64,000 bases of DNA from Lactonifactor sp. BIOML-A5 (lineage in GTDB: Bacteria > Bacillota > Clostridia > Lachnospirales > Lachnospiraceae). Position 1 is the first letter of the stretch, and every line of letters starts with the position of its first letter. A program made the translations under genes and the position numbers. Of this stretch, positions 7,730 to 15,231 are shown piece after piece. The stretch is from contig NZ_WKYV01000008.1 in NCBI RefSeq assembly GCF_009677585.1, forward strand, positions 143,609 through 207,608, read 5' to 3'. The notes under the pieces were generated by a model. It was given only the letters and a program-made list of their open reading frames with translations. It had not been told where the DNA came from and searched no databases.

Positions 7730-9709
7730 TCAGACAGCAGCAGATGAAACTAATTTCTTTTTATTCTTTTTCCATTTTGCTACGTGAGACACCGTGGCAG
7801 CTGCAAAGAGCGCCAGGCCAATGATGCACAATATATTCATGCTCATAAAGATATAGAGAATCAATGTCAGGAAGCTGAGGAAAAACATCGCCCGCTCCAG
7901 CAGTGTAAGGTCCGTACAGAAATAATTTACCCAGCAGAACTGCGCCGCGACGGTAAGTACAATGACCGCCAGGAGCTGGATATAGGAGGTAGGATCCGTC
8001 AGGCTTCCCTCCAGCAGCAGAACCGGTGCATATACAAATAAAAATGGAGCCAGGAAGGAAACGCCGCAGATCTTACAGCACTCTATAGCAGTCTTGCCAT
8101 AAGGTGTCCCGGATATCTGTGTGCCCACCAGAGTGGTCAGGGCTACCGGCGGTGTAATCGTTGAGTAGGAAGCCGGATAGACACAGAAGAAGTGAGCGGT
8201 GGCATAGGCAATCCCCAGCTTCTGCAGGGCGGGAACCGCAAATGCTGCCGCGGTAAAGTACGCTGCCACAGACACCCCTGCCATACCGGCTATAATACTG
8301 GCAATATAGAGAATCAAAAGGGCCAGGAATAAAGACCCGTGGCTCCAGCTCTCAATACCAGAGGTAAGTTTTACGCCCATTCCGCTGGTGGTGAAGGTAC
8401 ACACAAGCATACCGATGACAGCACAGCAGGCTCCCATCTGGGCCCCCTGCTTTGCCCCTTCCACAAATCCGCCTATCAGCTCACGAAACTTTGGTCTGTG
8501 TCTCTTTGGCGCCAGATAGCTCATAACAATAACAGAGATAATAGCCCAAAAGCCGCACACCATAACGGATTTCCCCTGGATCAGCAGGGTTATAATAATG
8601 ATAAAAGGTACCACAAATGCGGGGCCTTTCCACTTCATTACGTCCCAGTCCACCACAGGCTTTTCCACAATCCGTGTTCTGAGCTCCGGGGTCTTCAGGG
8701 CGTGAAGATGGGCATACAGAGACAGGGAGAGGTAATAAAGAATGGCAGAAATAATAGCCATTTTACAGATGGTCCAATAGGGGATTCCGGCATATCCAGC
8801 CATAGAAAAAGCTACAATTCCCATAACCGGCGGAAGGATCTGTCCTCCGTTAGACCCCACACAGGAAATGGCAGTAGCAGTCGTAGGATTATAGCCGTTC
8901 TTTTTCATGTTATCGATACAATAAGGTCCGGTCATGGTTACATTTGCAATGGCATTTCCGCATACCATGCCAACCATTGCCGTATTCACCACGCTAATCT
9001 GAGCACTCCCGGACCGGAAACGTCCCACAGTCCATTTTCCAAATTCGCCGAAAAATTTCTGCACTCCTGTGGCTGACATAACACCGCCGAAGACACAGAA
9101 TAAAAAGGTATAATTCGCCGATATGGTCAGCGTACTGTCGTACAGCCCGGTAGTCAGCCCTATGGAAAGGTTGGAGATTGTCCTGCTGAAGGGAAGGGCA
9201 CTCGTGTGAAACGGTCCGGGCATCATCTTTCCGAAAAACGGATAGATGCAGACAATGATTACAAGTATGGGGATAAATTTTCCAAACCCCAGCCAGCATG
9301 CATACAGCGCCAGGACGATCATGGTACATCCCACGACAATATCCAGATTTGTGCTGACCCACTGACGGACTCTCAGAGCCTCCAGATTACAGCACACATA
9401 GATGGTAAACGCAAATGTCAGCGCCACTGACAAAAATAAAAACGCATTATGTATTTTACTTTCGCTCTTTTTCGCTGTTGACAAAAATAAAATTATAAAC
9501 GAAAAAAACATATGCATGGTCAGATATACTTCCTGCTGCAGAAACGATTTCTTAGCACATATCATATGCATCATGCACATAGCCAGACAGAACACAACCA
9601 GCAGATAATCATAGACTTTTTCCGGCAGGACACCCCCGTAAGCTTTGACTTCCACCGCCTGCTCTATGGCCTGTTCTTCTTTATCTTTCTTTTTCTTGCC
9701 AAATCCCAT
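7730..9709 (-). CDS. TRAP transporter permease, fused small and large subunits (TAXI type)
   Basis: 659 residues, strongly hydrophobic with about 16-18 predicted membrane segments, the size of a fused DctQ-DctM permease. The N-terminal part gives four helices after a short Lys-rich cytoplasmic head. The larger C-terminal part shows the DctM-like GNAIANVTMTGPY and GSNGGQILPPVMGI motifs and, near residue 525, YSTITPPVALTT. Such permeases use a sodium gradient and a periplasmic-type binding protein, here the lipoprotein encoded 258 bases upstream. A clean AGGAGG precedes the ATG. The following genes encode CoA and 2-oxoacid enzymes, so a carboxylic acid is the probable cargo. Confidence 0.92.
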   Translation of the reverse strand: MGFGKKKKDKEEQAIEQAVEVKAYGGVLPEKVYDYLLVVFCLAMCMMHMICAKKSFLQQEVYLTMHMFFSFIILFLSTAKKSESKIHNAFLFLSVALTFAFTIYVCCNLEALRVRQWVSTNLDIVVGCTMIVLALYACWLGFGKFIPILVIIVCIYPFFGKMMPGPFHTSALPFSRTISNLSIGLTTGLYDSTLTISANYTFLFCVFGGVMSATGVQKFFGEFGKWTVGRFRSGSAQISVVNTAMVGMVCGNAIANVTMTGPYCIDNMKKNGYNPTTATAISCVGSNGGQILPPVMGIVAFSMAGYAGIPYWTICKMAIISAILYYLSLSLYAHLHALKTPELRTRIVEKPVVDWDVMKWKGPAFVVPFIIIITLLIQGKSVMVCGFWAIISVIVMSYLAPKRHRPKFRELIGGFVEGAKQGAQMGACCAVIGMLVCTFTTSGMGVKLTSGIESWSHGSLFLALLILYIASIIAGMAGVSVAAYFTAAAFAVPALQKLGIAYATAHFFCVYPASYSTITPPVALTTLVGTQISGTPYGKTAIECCKICGVSFLAPFLFVYAPVLLLEGSLTDPTSYIQLLAVIVLTVAAQFCWVNYFCTDLTLLERAMFFLSFLTLILYIFMSMNILCIIGLALFAAATVSHVAKWKKNKKKLVSSAAV

Positions 9710-9802
9710 CTGTACACCTCCTTTGAGTACTTATGGCTGTTTCATTTATTCTTATAAATATGGTATTATTTTCACTTTTACTATCTTTCTTTCAGGGGCG
9801 CT

Positions 9803-9849
9803 GCGGATGTCGCTCTCTGCCGGGACAGGATACAAAAAGATACATCCGC
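9803..9849 (-). promoter_or_regulatory. Intergenic hairpin between TAXI receptor and permease genes
   Basis: GCGGATGT (9803-9810) and ACATCCGC (9842-9849) are perfect 8-base arms around a 31-base loop in the 257-base gap. There is no T-tract, so it is more likely an mRNA stability or processing element than a terminator. Such elements let the binding protein be made in excess over its permease. Function inferred. Confidence 0.5.
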
Positions 9850-9966
9850 CGCACTCTTCCAATATACATAACAACCGTTTAAAATAGTTCAATACAAAAT
9901 GAGTATACCGTGTTCAGATAATCAGTACTTTCGCATCATCTGCTTTGCTTCAGCCTCGCCTATTAT

Positions 9967-11133
9967 CTATTTCGGAACATAGGTCTCATAAGGAGTTTCT
10001 CTGTAATTTACTTCAATGCCCTTCTCTTCATAGAATTTCTTTGCCACATCGGAGATCAGCTCTGGGGTATCAATCTTGCCCATATTATCTTTTGTACAGT
10101 ATCTGCCTTCATCCTTATATTCCGCAAATTCATCGCAGTGTTCATAGTAGATATTCAAAAGCTCTTCCTGAACATCCTCCGGGAAATCTTTGTGTACATA
10201 CCAGCACAGGTAATCCGCCATAATGGTAACCTCATCATTAAATTTGGAGTCATACTGCCCGGGCTCCAGAGTCATAACGCCCGGGAGGAGGGAATGGTTC
10301 AGAGCGTCCTTTGCTTCAAACAGCGCCTTTTCGTCCAGGGATACATAATAAACATCATTGCGGGCATATACCTCTGCCAAGGCTGCCATCTGCGTCCACT
10401 CTGTTGCCTCCGCATTGAGTGCCATACCGCCGGATAAGATGGCGTCTACTTTCCCGTCAGCCAGCGCAGTGGCAGAATCCGCAAAGGAAAGATATTCATA
10501 TTTGGGCTCAATCCCCAGAACTTCAAACATTTTTGTGGGGATATCAACGGCCGGAACATTGGGTTTGGTTCTTAGAGCAACTGTCTTGCCGTCTAAATCC
10601 TGGAGTGTCTTTATATTCTCATCCAGTGTAAGGAAAACATTGGATACCAGTCCATAGCCGATCAGACAGCGAAGGTCATAATTAGGCTCAGTAAAAGGAT
10701 CTTCTCCCAGGATTGCATCCACGCCAATCATATACCCCATCACGTGTTCTTTATAGTTATCATCCGCTAAAACCATAGAAGCTGTCTGGTCTGGTCCCGG
10801 AGACTCCATAGCTGTGGCCTTCAGCCAGGAGCTGTATTTGTTAATTAAATCTGCAAAGGCAACACCAAGAACATAGGTTGCTCCGCCCTGAGCGTTTGTA
10901 TAGATCTCAATCTCATACGGCTCATGGTCTGGATCTGATTTCCAGCCGCTTCCCGAATCAGCACTTTCCTCACCGGCATCGTCTTTTGCCTCTTCTTTGT
11001 CGGGTTCCGCATCTCCGGTCTCCGCAGCATTGGAAGCGTCTTCGCTCTTTCCGTCATCCGCTCCGCATCCTCCAAGCATGGAAACAGCCATAGCGGCTGC
11101 CATTAAGAGTGCTACCAGTTTTTTTCTTTTCAT
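9967..11133 (-). CDS. TAXI family TRAP transporter solute-binding lipoprotein
   Basis: 388 residues from the ATG at 11133, chosen for the AAAGGAG site before it and because a lipoprotein signal peptide starts there: MKRKK, a hydrophobic core, then MLGGCG. An Asp/Glu/Ala-rich linker follows. The mature part has TAXI features: GGATYVLGVAFADLIN, the NYKEHVMGY region, VFLTLDENIKTLQDLDGKTVALR and the AILSGGMAL segment. It captures the substrate outside the membrane for the fused permease downstream and is the first gene of the nine-gene operon. TAXI proteins commonly bind glutamate-like or other small carboxylates; the ligand here is unknown. Confidence 0.92.
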   Translation of the reverse strand: MKRKKLVALLMAAAMAVSMLGGCGADDGKSEDASNAAETGDAEPDKEEAKDDAGEESADSGSGWKSDPDHEPYEIEIYTNAQGGATYVLGVAFADLINKYSSWLKATAMESPGPDQTASMVLADDNYKEHVMGYMIGVDAILGEDPFTEPNYDLRCLIGYGLVSNVFLTLDENIKTLQDLDGKTVALRTKPNVPAVDIPTKMFEVLGIEPKYEYLSFADSATALADGKVDAILSGGMALNAEATEWTQMAALAEVYARNDVYYVSLDEKALFEAKDALNHSLLPGVMTLEPGQYDSKFNDEVTIMADYLCWYVHKDFPEDVQEELLNIYYEHCDEFAEYKDEGRYCTKDNMGKIDTPELISDVAKKFYEEKGIEVNYRETPYETYVPK

Positions 11134-11152
11134 AAGTACTTCTCCTTTCTTC

Positions 11153-11166
11153 GATGAAATTTCATC
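11153..11166. promoter_or_regulatory. 14-bp perfect palindrome upstream of the TAXI gene
   Basis: GATGAAATTTCATC is a perfect palindrome 20 bases upstream of the TAXI start codon. It could be an operator or a small leader hairpin. The 11134-11456 gap otherwise shows only AT-rich sequence and the terminator of the next gene; no confident -35/-10 pair was found for the operon. Confidence 0.4.
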
Positions 11167-11406
11167 ATTTTTTCGTGGTCCCGCACATAGTAGTACTGAT
11201 TTTTTCATCGTAATGCACAATTTTCTCTCTTCATTTTGTATTTTCTTGTATTTTATAGTCAAATACTAACAAACGTTCTGAAAATTAACAATTCCAATTT
11301 TGGTATCTATTTATTCGTTTTAAGAATACTTCCTACTTTCATATATCCATTCAATTCTGTATATTCTCTCTGGAATATTCTTCCAATTTTCCCCAAAACG
11401 GGAAAT

Positions 11407-11439
11407 GGACCCCAGCACCTTTCGGTGCTGAGGTCCATA
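11407..11439 (-). terminator. Hairpin terminator after the CobO-like gene
   Basis: TGGACC-(C)-CAGCACC and GGTGCTG-(A)-GGTCCA form a long hairpin with a TTTC loop, 18 bases past the stop at 11457. The downstream T-run on the minus strand is weak, so termination efficiency is uncertain. Confidence 0.6.
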
Positions 11440-11456
11440 AAGTCCGGCTTTCATCT

Positions 11457-11975
11457 CTATTTATTATCGTCTTCCTGCTTTTTTTTCTCATTTTCCATGC
11501 TTTCAAATATCGTTATTGTATCCACACAATCCCTGATTTCTTCACACATATGATAACCGGTAAGAATCAAACCTGTGTGTTTGTCCTTGCATTCTATAAG
11601 AGTCTTCAATTCCTCTCCCGTTATGATGCCATGTTCCACTACTCCCAGAATCTCATCCAGAATTAATAAGTCACATTCCTCGGTTCCCAGAACCTTCCGT
11701 GCAAAATTCAGACCATTCTTAATATTCCAGTCCTCTTCCTGCTTTTCTTCCTCGGTCAGTTCCTGATAATACTTCTCATTCTTCTCAAAACGGAATACTT
11801 TTATCTCTGGCTCAAGGCGTTCCATAAAATTCAGTTCATCCATTGCTCTTCCCTTAAGAAATTGTATGAGAATCACTGATTTGCCCTGACCTACAGCTCT
11901 GATAGCCTGGCCAATCGCAACCGGCGTCTTGCCCATGCCCAGCCCACAGTATACCTCGACTAAACCTTTTTCCAT
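11457..11975 (-). CDS. CobO/BtuR-like ATP:corrinoid adenosyltransferase homologue
   Basis: 172 residues, matching the length of CobA/CobO/BtuR. The N-terminal P-loop reads GLGMGKTPVAIGQAIRAVG (about residues 12-30) where classical members have GNGKGKT, so the Asn and first Lys are replaced by Leu and Met. The second strand ILIQFLKG, LLILDEILGVVEHG (Walker B-like) and LILTGYH match the rest of the family. The classical enzyme puts the adenosyl group on cobalt of corrinoids. There is no cobalamin gene nearby and no recognisable cobalamin riboswitch in the leader. It may be a genuine variant adenosyltransferase or a P-loop ATPase of another role. It has its own promoter and terminator. Confidence 0.75.
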   Translation of the reverse strand: MEKGLVEVYCGLGMGKTPVAIGQAIRAVGQGKSVILIQFLKGRAMDELNFMERLEPEIKVFRFEKNEKYYQELTEEEKQEEDWNIKNGLNFARKVLGTEECDLLILDEILGVVEHGIITGEELKTLIECKDKHTGLILTGYHMCEEIRDCVDTITIFESMENEKKKQEDDNK

Positions 11976-12085
11976 ATTTTTACCTCTTCCAGACCTGTCC
12001 CTACACGTCTGTTTGAAATCCCGCAGCCGGCCAAAGAGTCTCTTCTATTGATAATATCTGCCGACTTTCATCAGATAACGTGTAT

Positions 12086-12114
12086 ATATTACTACACCTG
12101 GTAGAAGATTGCAA
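12086..12114 (-). promoter_or_regulatory. Probable promoter of the CobO-like gene
   Basis: On the minus strand TTGCAA (12109-12114), 17 bases, then TAATAT (12086-12091). It leaves a leader of about 100 bases before the start at 11975. Confidence 0.55.
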
Positions 12115-12125
12115 GATTTGCTAAA

Positions 12126-12142
12126 AATAAAACGGTTTTATT
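12126..12142 (-). terminator. Weak AT-rich hairpin overlapping the SSB-like gene stop
   Basis: AATAAAAC and GTTTTATT are 8-base complementary arms separated by one base, followed on the minus strand by more T residues. The stop codon lies within the hairpin. The usable stem is short and AT-only, so this is a weak call. Confidence 0.3.
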
Positions 12143-12764
12143 CCATATATTCCAGCTTGCTTACGGATACTTCGTAGGCTATTCTCTTTTCTGTCTCACT
12201 CTCTCCAATCTTTTTGATATACTCTCTGCTTTGAATGCGGCCCCATACAAGCACATGACCGCCTACTGTAAATGCCGAAGCATACCTGGCATTTCTTCCC
12301 CAGCAGATACAGGGTATGTAATCTGATTTGCCATACGGCCGGTTTACTGCCAAAAGCAGGTCGGCAATCTCCCGCCCCAGCGGAGTCTTGCGGTATACCG
12401 GCGGCTTACAGATGTAGCCATCCAGAAAAATCTGGTTGGTCTTAATGGAGTCGTCTTCCTCCTCCACAAAACTTAATTCCCGTACAAATACGGACAGCAC
12501 AAGGCGGTTCTTTTTCTCCTCGTGACGGTTGTAAGAGCGGAATTGTCCGTGAACCTGGATGTATTCCCCCTCATAGTCCTGTGTCACATCAATGAGACGC
12601 TCCGATATCATCAGCGGAATGCGGTCTTCTGAATCACTTAGTCTTTTCACCATAAGGTCAAGCGTGTAAAAGCCTTCTCCGAATACCTGATGACTAAATG
12701 TGAATCCTGATGCGATTCTCCCCATAATGGATACCTGGTTGTTTTCAATAATCTTATCTGCCAT
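12138..12764 (-). CDS. SSB-like protein with two OB folds
   Basis: 208 residues that read as two consecutive OB-fold units. The first (about 8-98) runs from QVSIMGRIASGF to LVLSVFVREL. The second (about 106-205) has IFLDGYICKPPVYRKTPLGREIADLLLAVNR, SDYIPCICWGRNARYASAF and GHVLVWGRIQSREY, matching bacterial single-stranded DNA-binding proteins closely. Ordinary SSB has one OB fold and an acidic DDDIPF-like tail; here the second fold ends abruptly at KLEYME with no such tail, so partner recruitment through the tail is unlikely. It is monocistronic, divergent from typA and away from rpsF-rpsR, so it is not the main ssb. It probably acts in repair or recombination. Confidence 0.75.
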   Translation of the reverse strand: MADKIIENNQVSIMGRIASGFTFSHQVFGEGFYTLDLMVKRLSDSEDRIPLMISERLIDVTQDYEGEYIQVHGQFRSYNRHEEKKNRLVLSVFVRELSFVEEEDDSIKTNQIFLDGYICKPPVYRKTPLGREIADLLLAVNRPYGKSDYIPCICWGRNARYASAFTVGGHVLVWGRIQSREYIKKIGESETEKRIAYEVSVSKLEYME

Positions 12765-12864
12765 GAATGATAGTTCCCCTTCCTCTTTGTGGTATTTTGT
12801 CTATATCATATTTATTCTCCGGCAGAACATTTTAGAACTAAAAAAATGAAAAATTTTTGACCTC

Positions 12865-12893
12865 TTGAATGTGACAGGGTTGTATGCTAAAAT
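12865..12893 (+). promoter_or_regulatory. Promoter of typA
   Basis: TTGAAT (12865-12870), a 17-base spacer, and TAAAAT (12888-12893), about 60 bases upstream of the typA start codon at 12954. Confidence 0.65.
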
Positions 12894-12953
12894 TTATAAG
12901 TTAAGAATTTATTAGTTGGCTATACTTCTTACTATAGAAGAGAGGATGTAACA

Positions 12954-14777
12954 ATGAAAATAAAAAGAGAAGATGTTAGGAACGTGGCTATTATTGCACA
13001 CGTAGATCACGGTAAAACCACTCTGGTTGATGAGCTGCTGAAGCAAAGCGGTGTTTTTCGTGAGAATCAGGAAGTACAGGAACGGGTCATGGACTCCAAT
13101 GATATAGAAAGAGAACGTGGAATCACCATTCTGTCCAAAAATACTGCTGTTTATTATAAGGACACTAAAATTAATATTATAGATACCCCCGGGCACGCAG
13201 ATTTCGGCGGTGAGGTTGAGCGTGTGCTGAAAATGGTTAACGGCGTAATTCTGGTGGTTGATGCTTTTGAAGGCGCCATGCCACAGACCAAATTTGTTCT
13301 GAAAAAAGCTCTGGAGCTGGATCTCCATGTAATTGTATGCATAAATAAAATCGATCGTCCGGAAGCACGTCCTGACGAAGTGATCGATGAAGTGCTTGAA
13401 CTCCTTATGGACCTAGATGCCTCGGATGAGCAGCTGGATTGTCCCTTTCTGTATGCTTCAGCTAAAAGAGGCCATGCAGTCCTGGATCTCAATGACGCGC
13501 CCCACAATATGGAGCCGCTGTTTGAGACTATCCTGAAATATATTCCCGCTCCTGAGGGAGACCCGGATGCAGGAACACAGGTATTGATCAGCACCATCGA
13601 CTACAATGAATACGTTGGCCGTATCGGCGTGGGAAAGGTAGACAACGGAACCATTTCTGTGAATCAGGAAGTTGTCATTGTGAACCACCACGACCCGGAC
13701 AAAAAGAAAAAGGTCAAGATCAGCAAGCTGTACGAGTTCGACGGGTTAAGCAAAACAGAGGTTTCTTCTGCCTCTGTGGGTTCTATCGTAGCAATCTCCG
13801 GAATCTCTGATATTCATATCGGGGATACCCTCTGCTCTCCCGACAATCCTGATCCCATTCCCTTCCAGAAGATTTCCGAGCCTACCATTGCCATGCATTT
13901 TATGGTAAATGACAGCCCCCTGGCCGGCCAGGAAGGTAAGTATGTAACCTCCCGGCATCTGAGGGAGCGGCTCTTTAGGGAGTTGAATACCGACGTAAGC
14001 CTTCGGGTGGAAGACACAGACACTACCGAATGTTTTAAAGTGTCCGGAAGGGGAGAACTGCATCTTTCCGTTCTGATCGAAAATATGCGCCGGGAAGGAT
14101 ATGAGTTTGCAGTGAGCAAGGCAGAGGTCCTTTACCATACGGACGAGAGGGGCAAGCTTCAGGAACCCATGGAAATCGCTTATATTGACGTGCCCGAAGA
14201 GTTTTCCGGAACGGTAATCCAAAAACTCAGTGAACGCAAGGGAGAACTGCAGGGTATGAGTCTTGCCAGCGATGGTTCCACCCGTCTGGAATTTCACATT
14301 CCTTCTAGAGGTCTGATTGGATTCCGGGGTGAGTTTATGACTGCCACAAAAGGGAATGGAATCATCAATACTGCGTTTGACGGATACGGTCCTTATAAGG
14401 GTGATATCCAGTACAGAAAGCAGGGTTCTCTCATTGCCTTTGAATCAGGGGATGCTGTAACCTACGGCCTCTTTTCCGCTCAGGACAGGGGAACCTTGTT
14501 CATTGGACCAGGCGAGAAAGTATATGCCGGCATGGTCATCGGCCAGAACGGCAAGGCAGAGGATATTGAACTGAACGTATGTAAGACAAAGCACCTCACC
14601 AATACCCGCTCCTCTTCCGCCGACGAGGCTTTAAAGCTGACGCCCCCGAGGATCCTTAGCCTGGAACAGGCCCTGGAATTTATAGACAGTGATGAGCTTC
14701 TGGAGATTACCCCCAACAGTCTCCGGATTCGGAAAAAAATACTGGATTCCCGCATGAGGAAGAGAGAAAATCGTTAA
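12954..14777 (+). CDS. typA: Ribosome-associated translational GTPase TypA/BipA
   Basis: 607 residues, the normal BipA length. The G domain is complete: G1 AHVDHGKTT (15-23), the RGITI switch I region, G3 DTPGH and G4 NKID. Domain II and EF-G-like domains III and V follow, ending in the BipA-specific C-terminal domain with SRGLIGFRGEFMTAT, the LNVCKTKHLTNTR segment and LEQALEFIDSDELLEITP. It binds the 70S ribosome and assists 50S assembly and growth under stress or cold. It is monocistronic with its own promoter and a terminator near 14900. Confidence 0.98.
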   Translation: MKIKREDVRNVAIIAHVDHGKTTLVDELLKQSGVFRENQEVQERVMDSNDIERERGITILSKNTAVYYKDTKINIIDTPGHADFGGEVERVLKMVNGVILVVDAFEGAMPQTKFVLKKALELDLHVIVCINKIDRPEARPDEVIDEVLELLMDLDASDEQLDCPFLYASAKRGHAVLDLNDAPHNMEPLFETILKYIPAPEGDPDAGTQVLISTIDYNEYVGRIGVGKVDNGTISVNQEVVIVNHHDPDKKKKVKISKLYEFDGLSKTEVSSASVGSIVAISGISDIHIGDTLCSPDNPDPIPFQKISEPTIAMHFMVNDSPLAGQEGKYVTSRHLRERLFRELNTDVSLRVEDTDTTECFKVSGRGELHLSVLIENMRREGYEFAVSKAEVLYHTDERGKLQEPMEIAYIDVPEEFSGTVIQKLSERKGELQGMSLASDGSTRLEFHIPSRGLIGFRGEFMTATKGNGIINTAFDGYGPYKGDIQYRKQGSLIAFESGDAVTYGLFSAQDRGTLFIGPGEKVYAGMVIGQNGKAEDIELNVCKTKHLTNTRSSSADEALKLTPPRILSLEQALEFIDSDELLEITPNSLRIRKKILDSRMRKRENR

Positions 14778-14836
14778 TTTTTTGTTTATATTTTGTAGAA
14801 TTTTCCAGCACGTACAATTTTCAGATTAAAGACAAA

Positions 14837-14853
14837 CGTTCTGTCACAGAACG
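14837..14853. repeat. 7-bp inverted repeat downstream of typA
   Basis: CGTTCTG-TCA-CAGAACG is a perfect inverted repeat in the typA-adhE gap, 60 bases past the typA stop. There is no T-tract after it. It could be an operator or an auxiliary hairpin. Apart from this, the terminator and the adhE promoter/Rex sites, nothing else was recognised in 14778-15231. Confidence 0.4.
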
Positions 14854-14880
14854 GAAAGGCATCGAATATTTTTTGATTAT

Positions 14881-14924
14881 AAGCGCTGTTATGGCAATTC
14901 ATTTGCCTGTACAGTGCTTATTTT
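14881..14924 (+). terminator. Terminator of typA
   Basis: AAGCGCTGT pairs with ACAGTGCTT (one mismatch) and an inner TGGCAA/TTTGCC helix extends it; ATTTTGCG follows. It lies about 100 bases past the typA stop. Confidence 0.65.
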
Positions 14925-15121
14925 GCGTTAATTTTTCATAAAGATTTCTCAATTTTTTATTATCACACTGTTTTTTCCTGTAATTGTATTCCTTTTTCTT
15001 GTTTATTATTTAACTTTTCTTCCTTTCGGGTCAATTCTGTGTTATACTCAACCTATGAAAATTCAATTCAACAAAAGTTCAAAAAAGCCTGTTTCTGAAG
15101 AATTTTTTCCCAAAAAATGTA

Positions 15122-15139
15122 TTGACTATATTTTAACAA
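15122..15139. promoter_or_regulatory. Second, degenerate Rex-like site overlapping the adhE -35
   Basis: The 18-base TTGACTATATTTTAACAA has a perfect right half (TTAACAA) of the Rex operator TTGTTAAnnnnTTAACAA and a degenerate left half that is also the -35 hexamer. It starts exactly 40 bases before the better site at 15162, about four helical turns, which would let two Rex dimers lie on one DNA face. Inferred. Confidence 0.5.
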
Positions 15140-15150
15140 TGAGGTATAAT
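15122..15150 (+). promoter_or_regulatory. Sigma-A promoter of adhE
   Basis: TTGACT (15122-15127), a 17-base spacer, and a consensus TATAAT (15145-15150). The predicted start is near 15157, giving a leader of about 75 bases. Confidence 0.82.
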
Positions 15151-15161
15151 CCCTTTAACAT

Positions 15162-15179
15162 TTGTTAAAATATTATCAA
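15162..15179. promoter_or_regulatory. Rex operator downstream of the adhE promoter
   Basis: TTGTTAAAATATTATCAA matches the Rex consensus TTGTTAAnnnnTTAACAA at all but one conserved position. It sits over the predicted transcription start, so a bound Rex would block adhE. Rex releases DNA when NADH/NAD rises, which suits an alcohol-forming enzyme that reoxidises NADH. Confidence 0.75.
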
Positions 15180-15231
15180 TCACAAGAAGCTTTTTTACCA
15201 TTTTTCTATTCAATTTAAGGAGGATTAACTT

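Noticed and set aside
11976..12085. Possible cobalamin riboswitch in the leader of the CobO-like gene
   Set aside because: The leader is about 100 bases and lacks the conserved cobalamin core; no match by eye.
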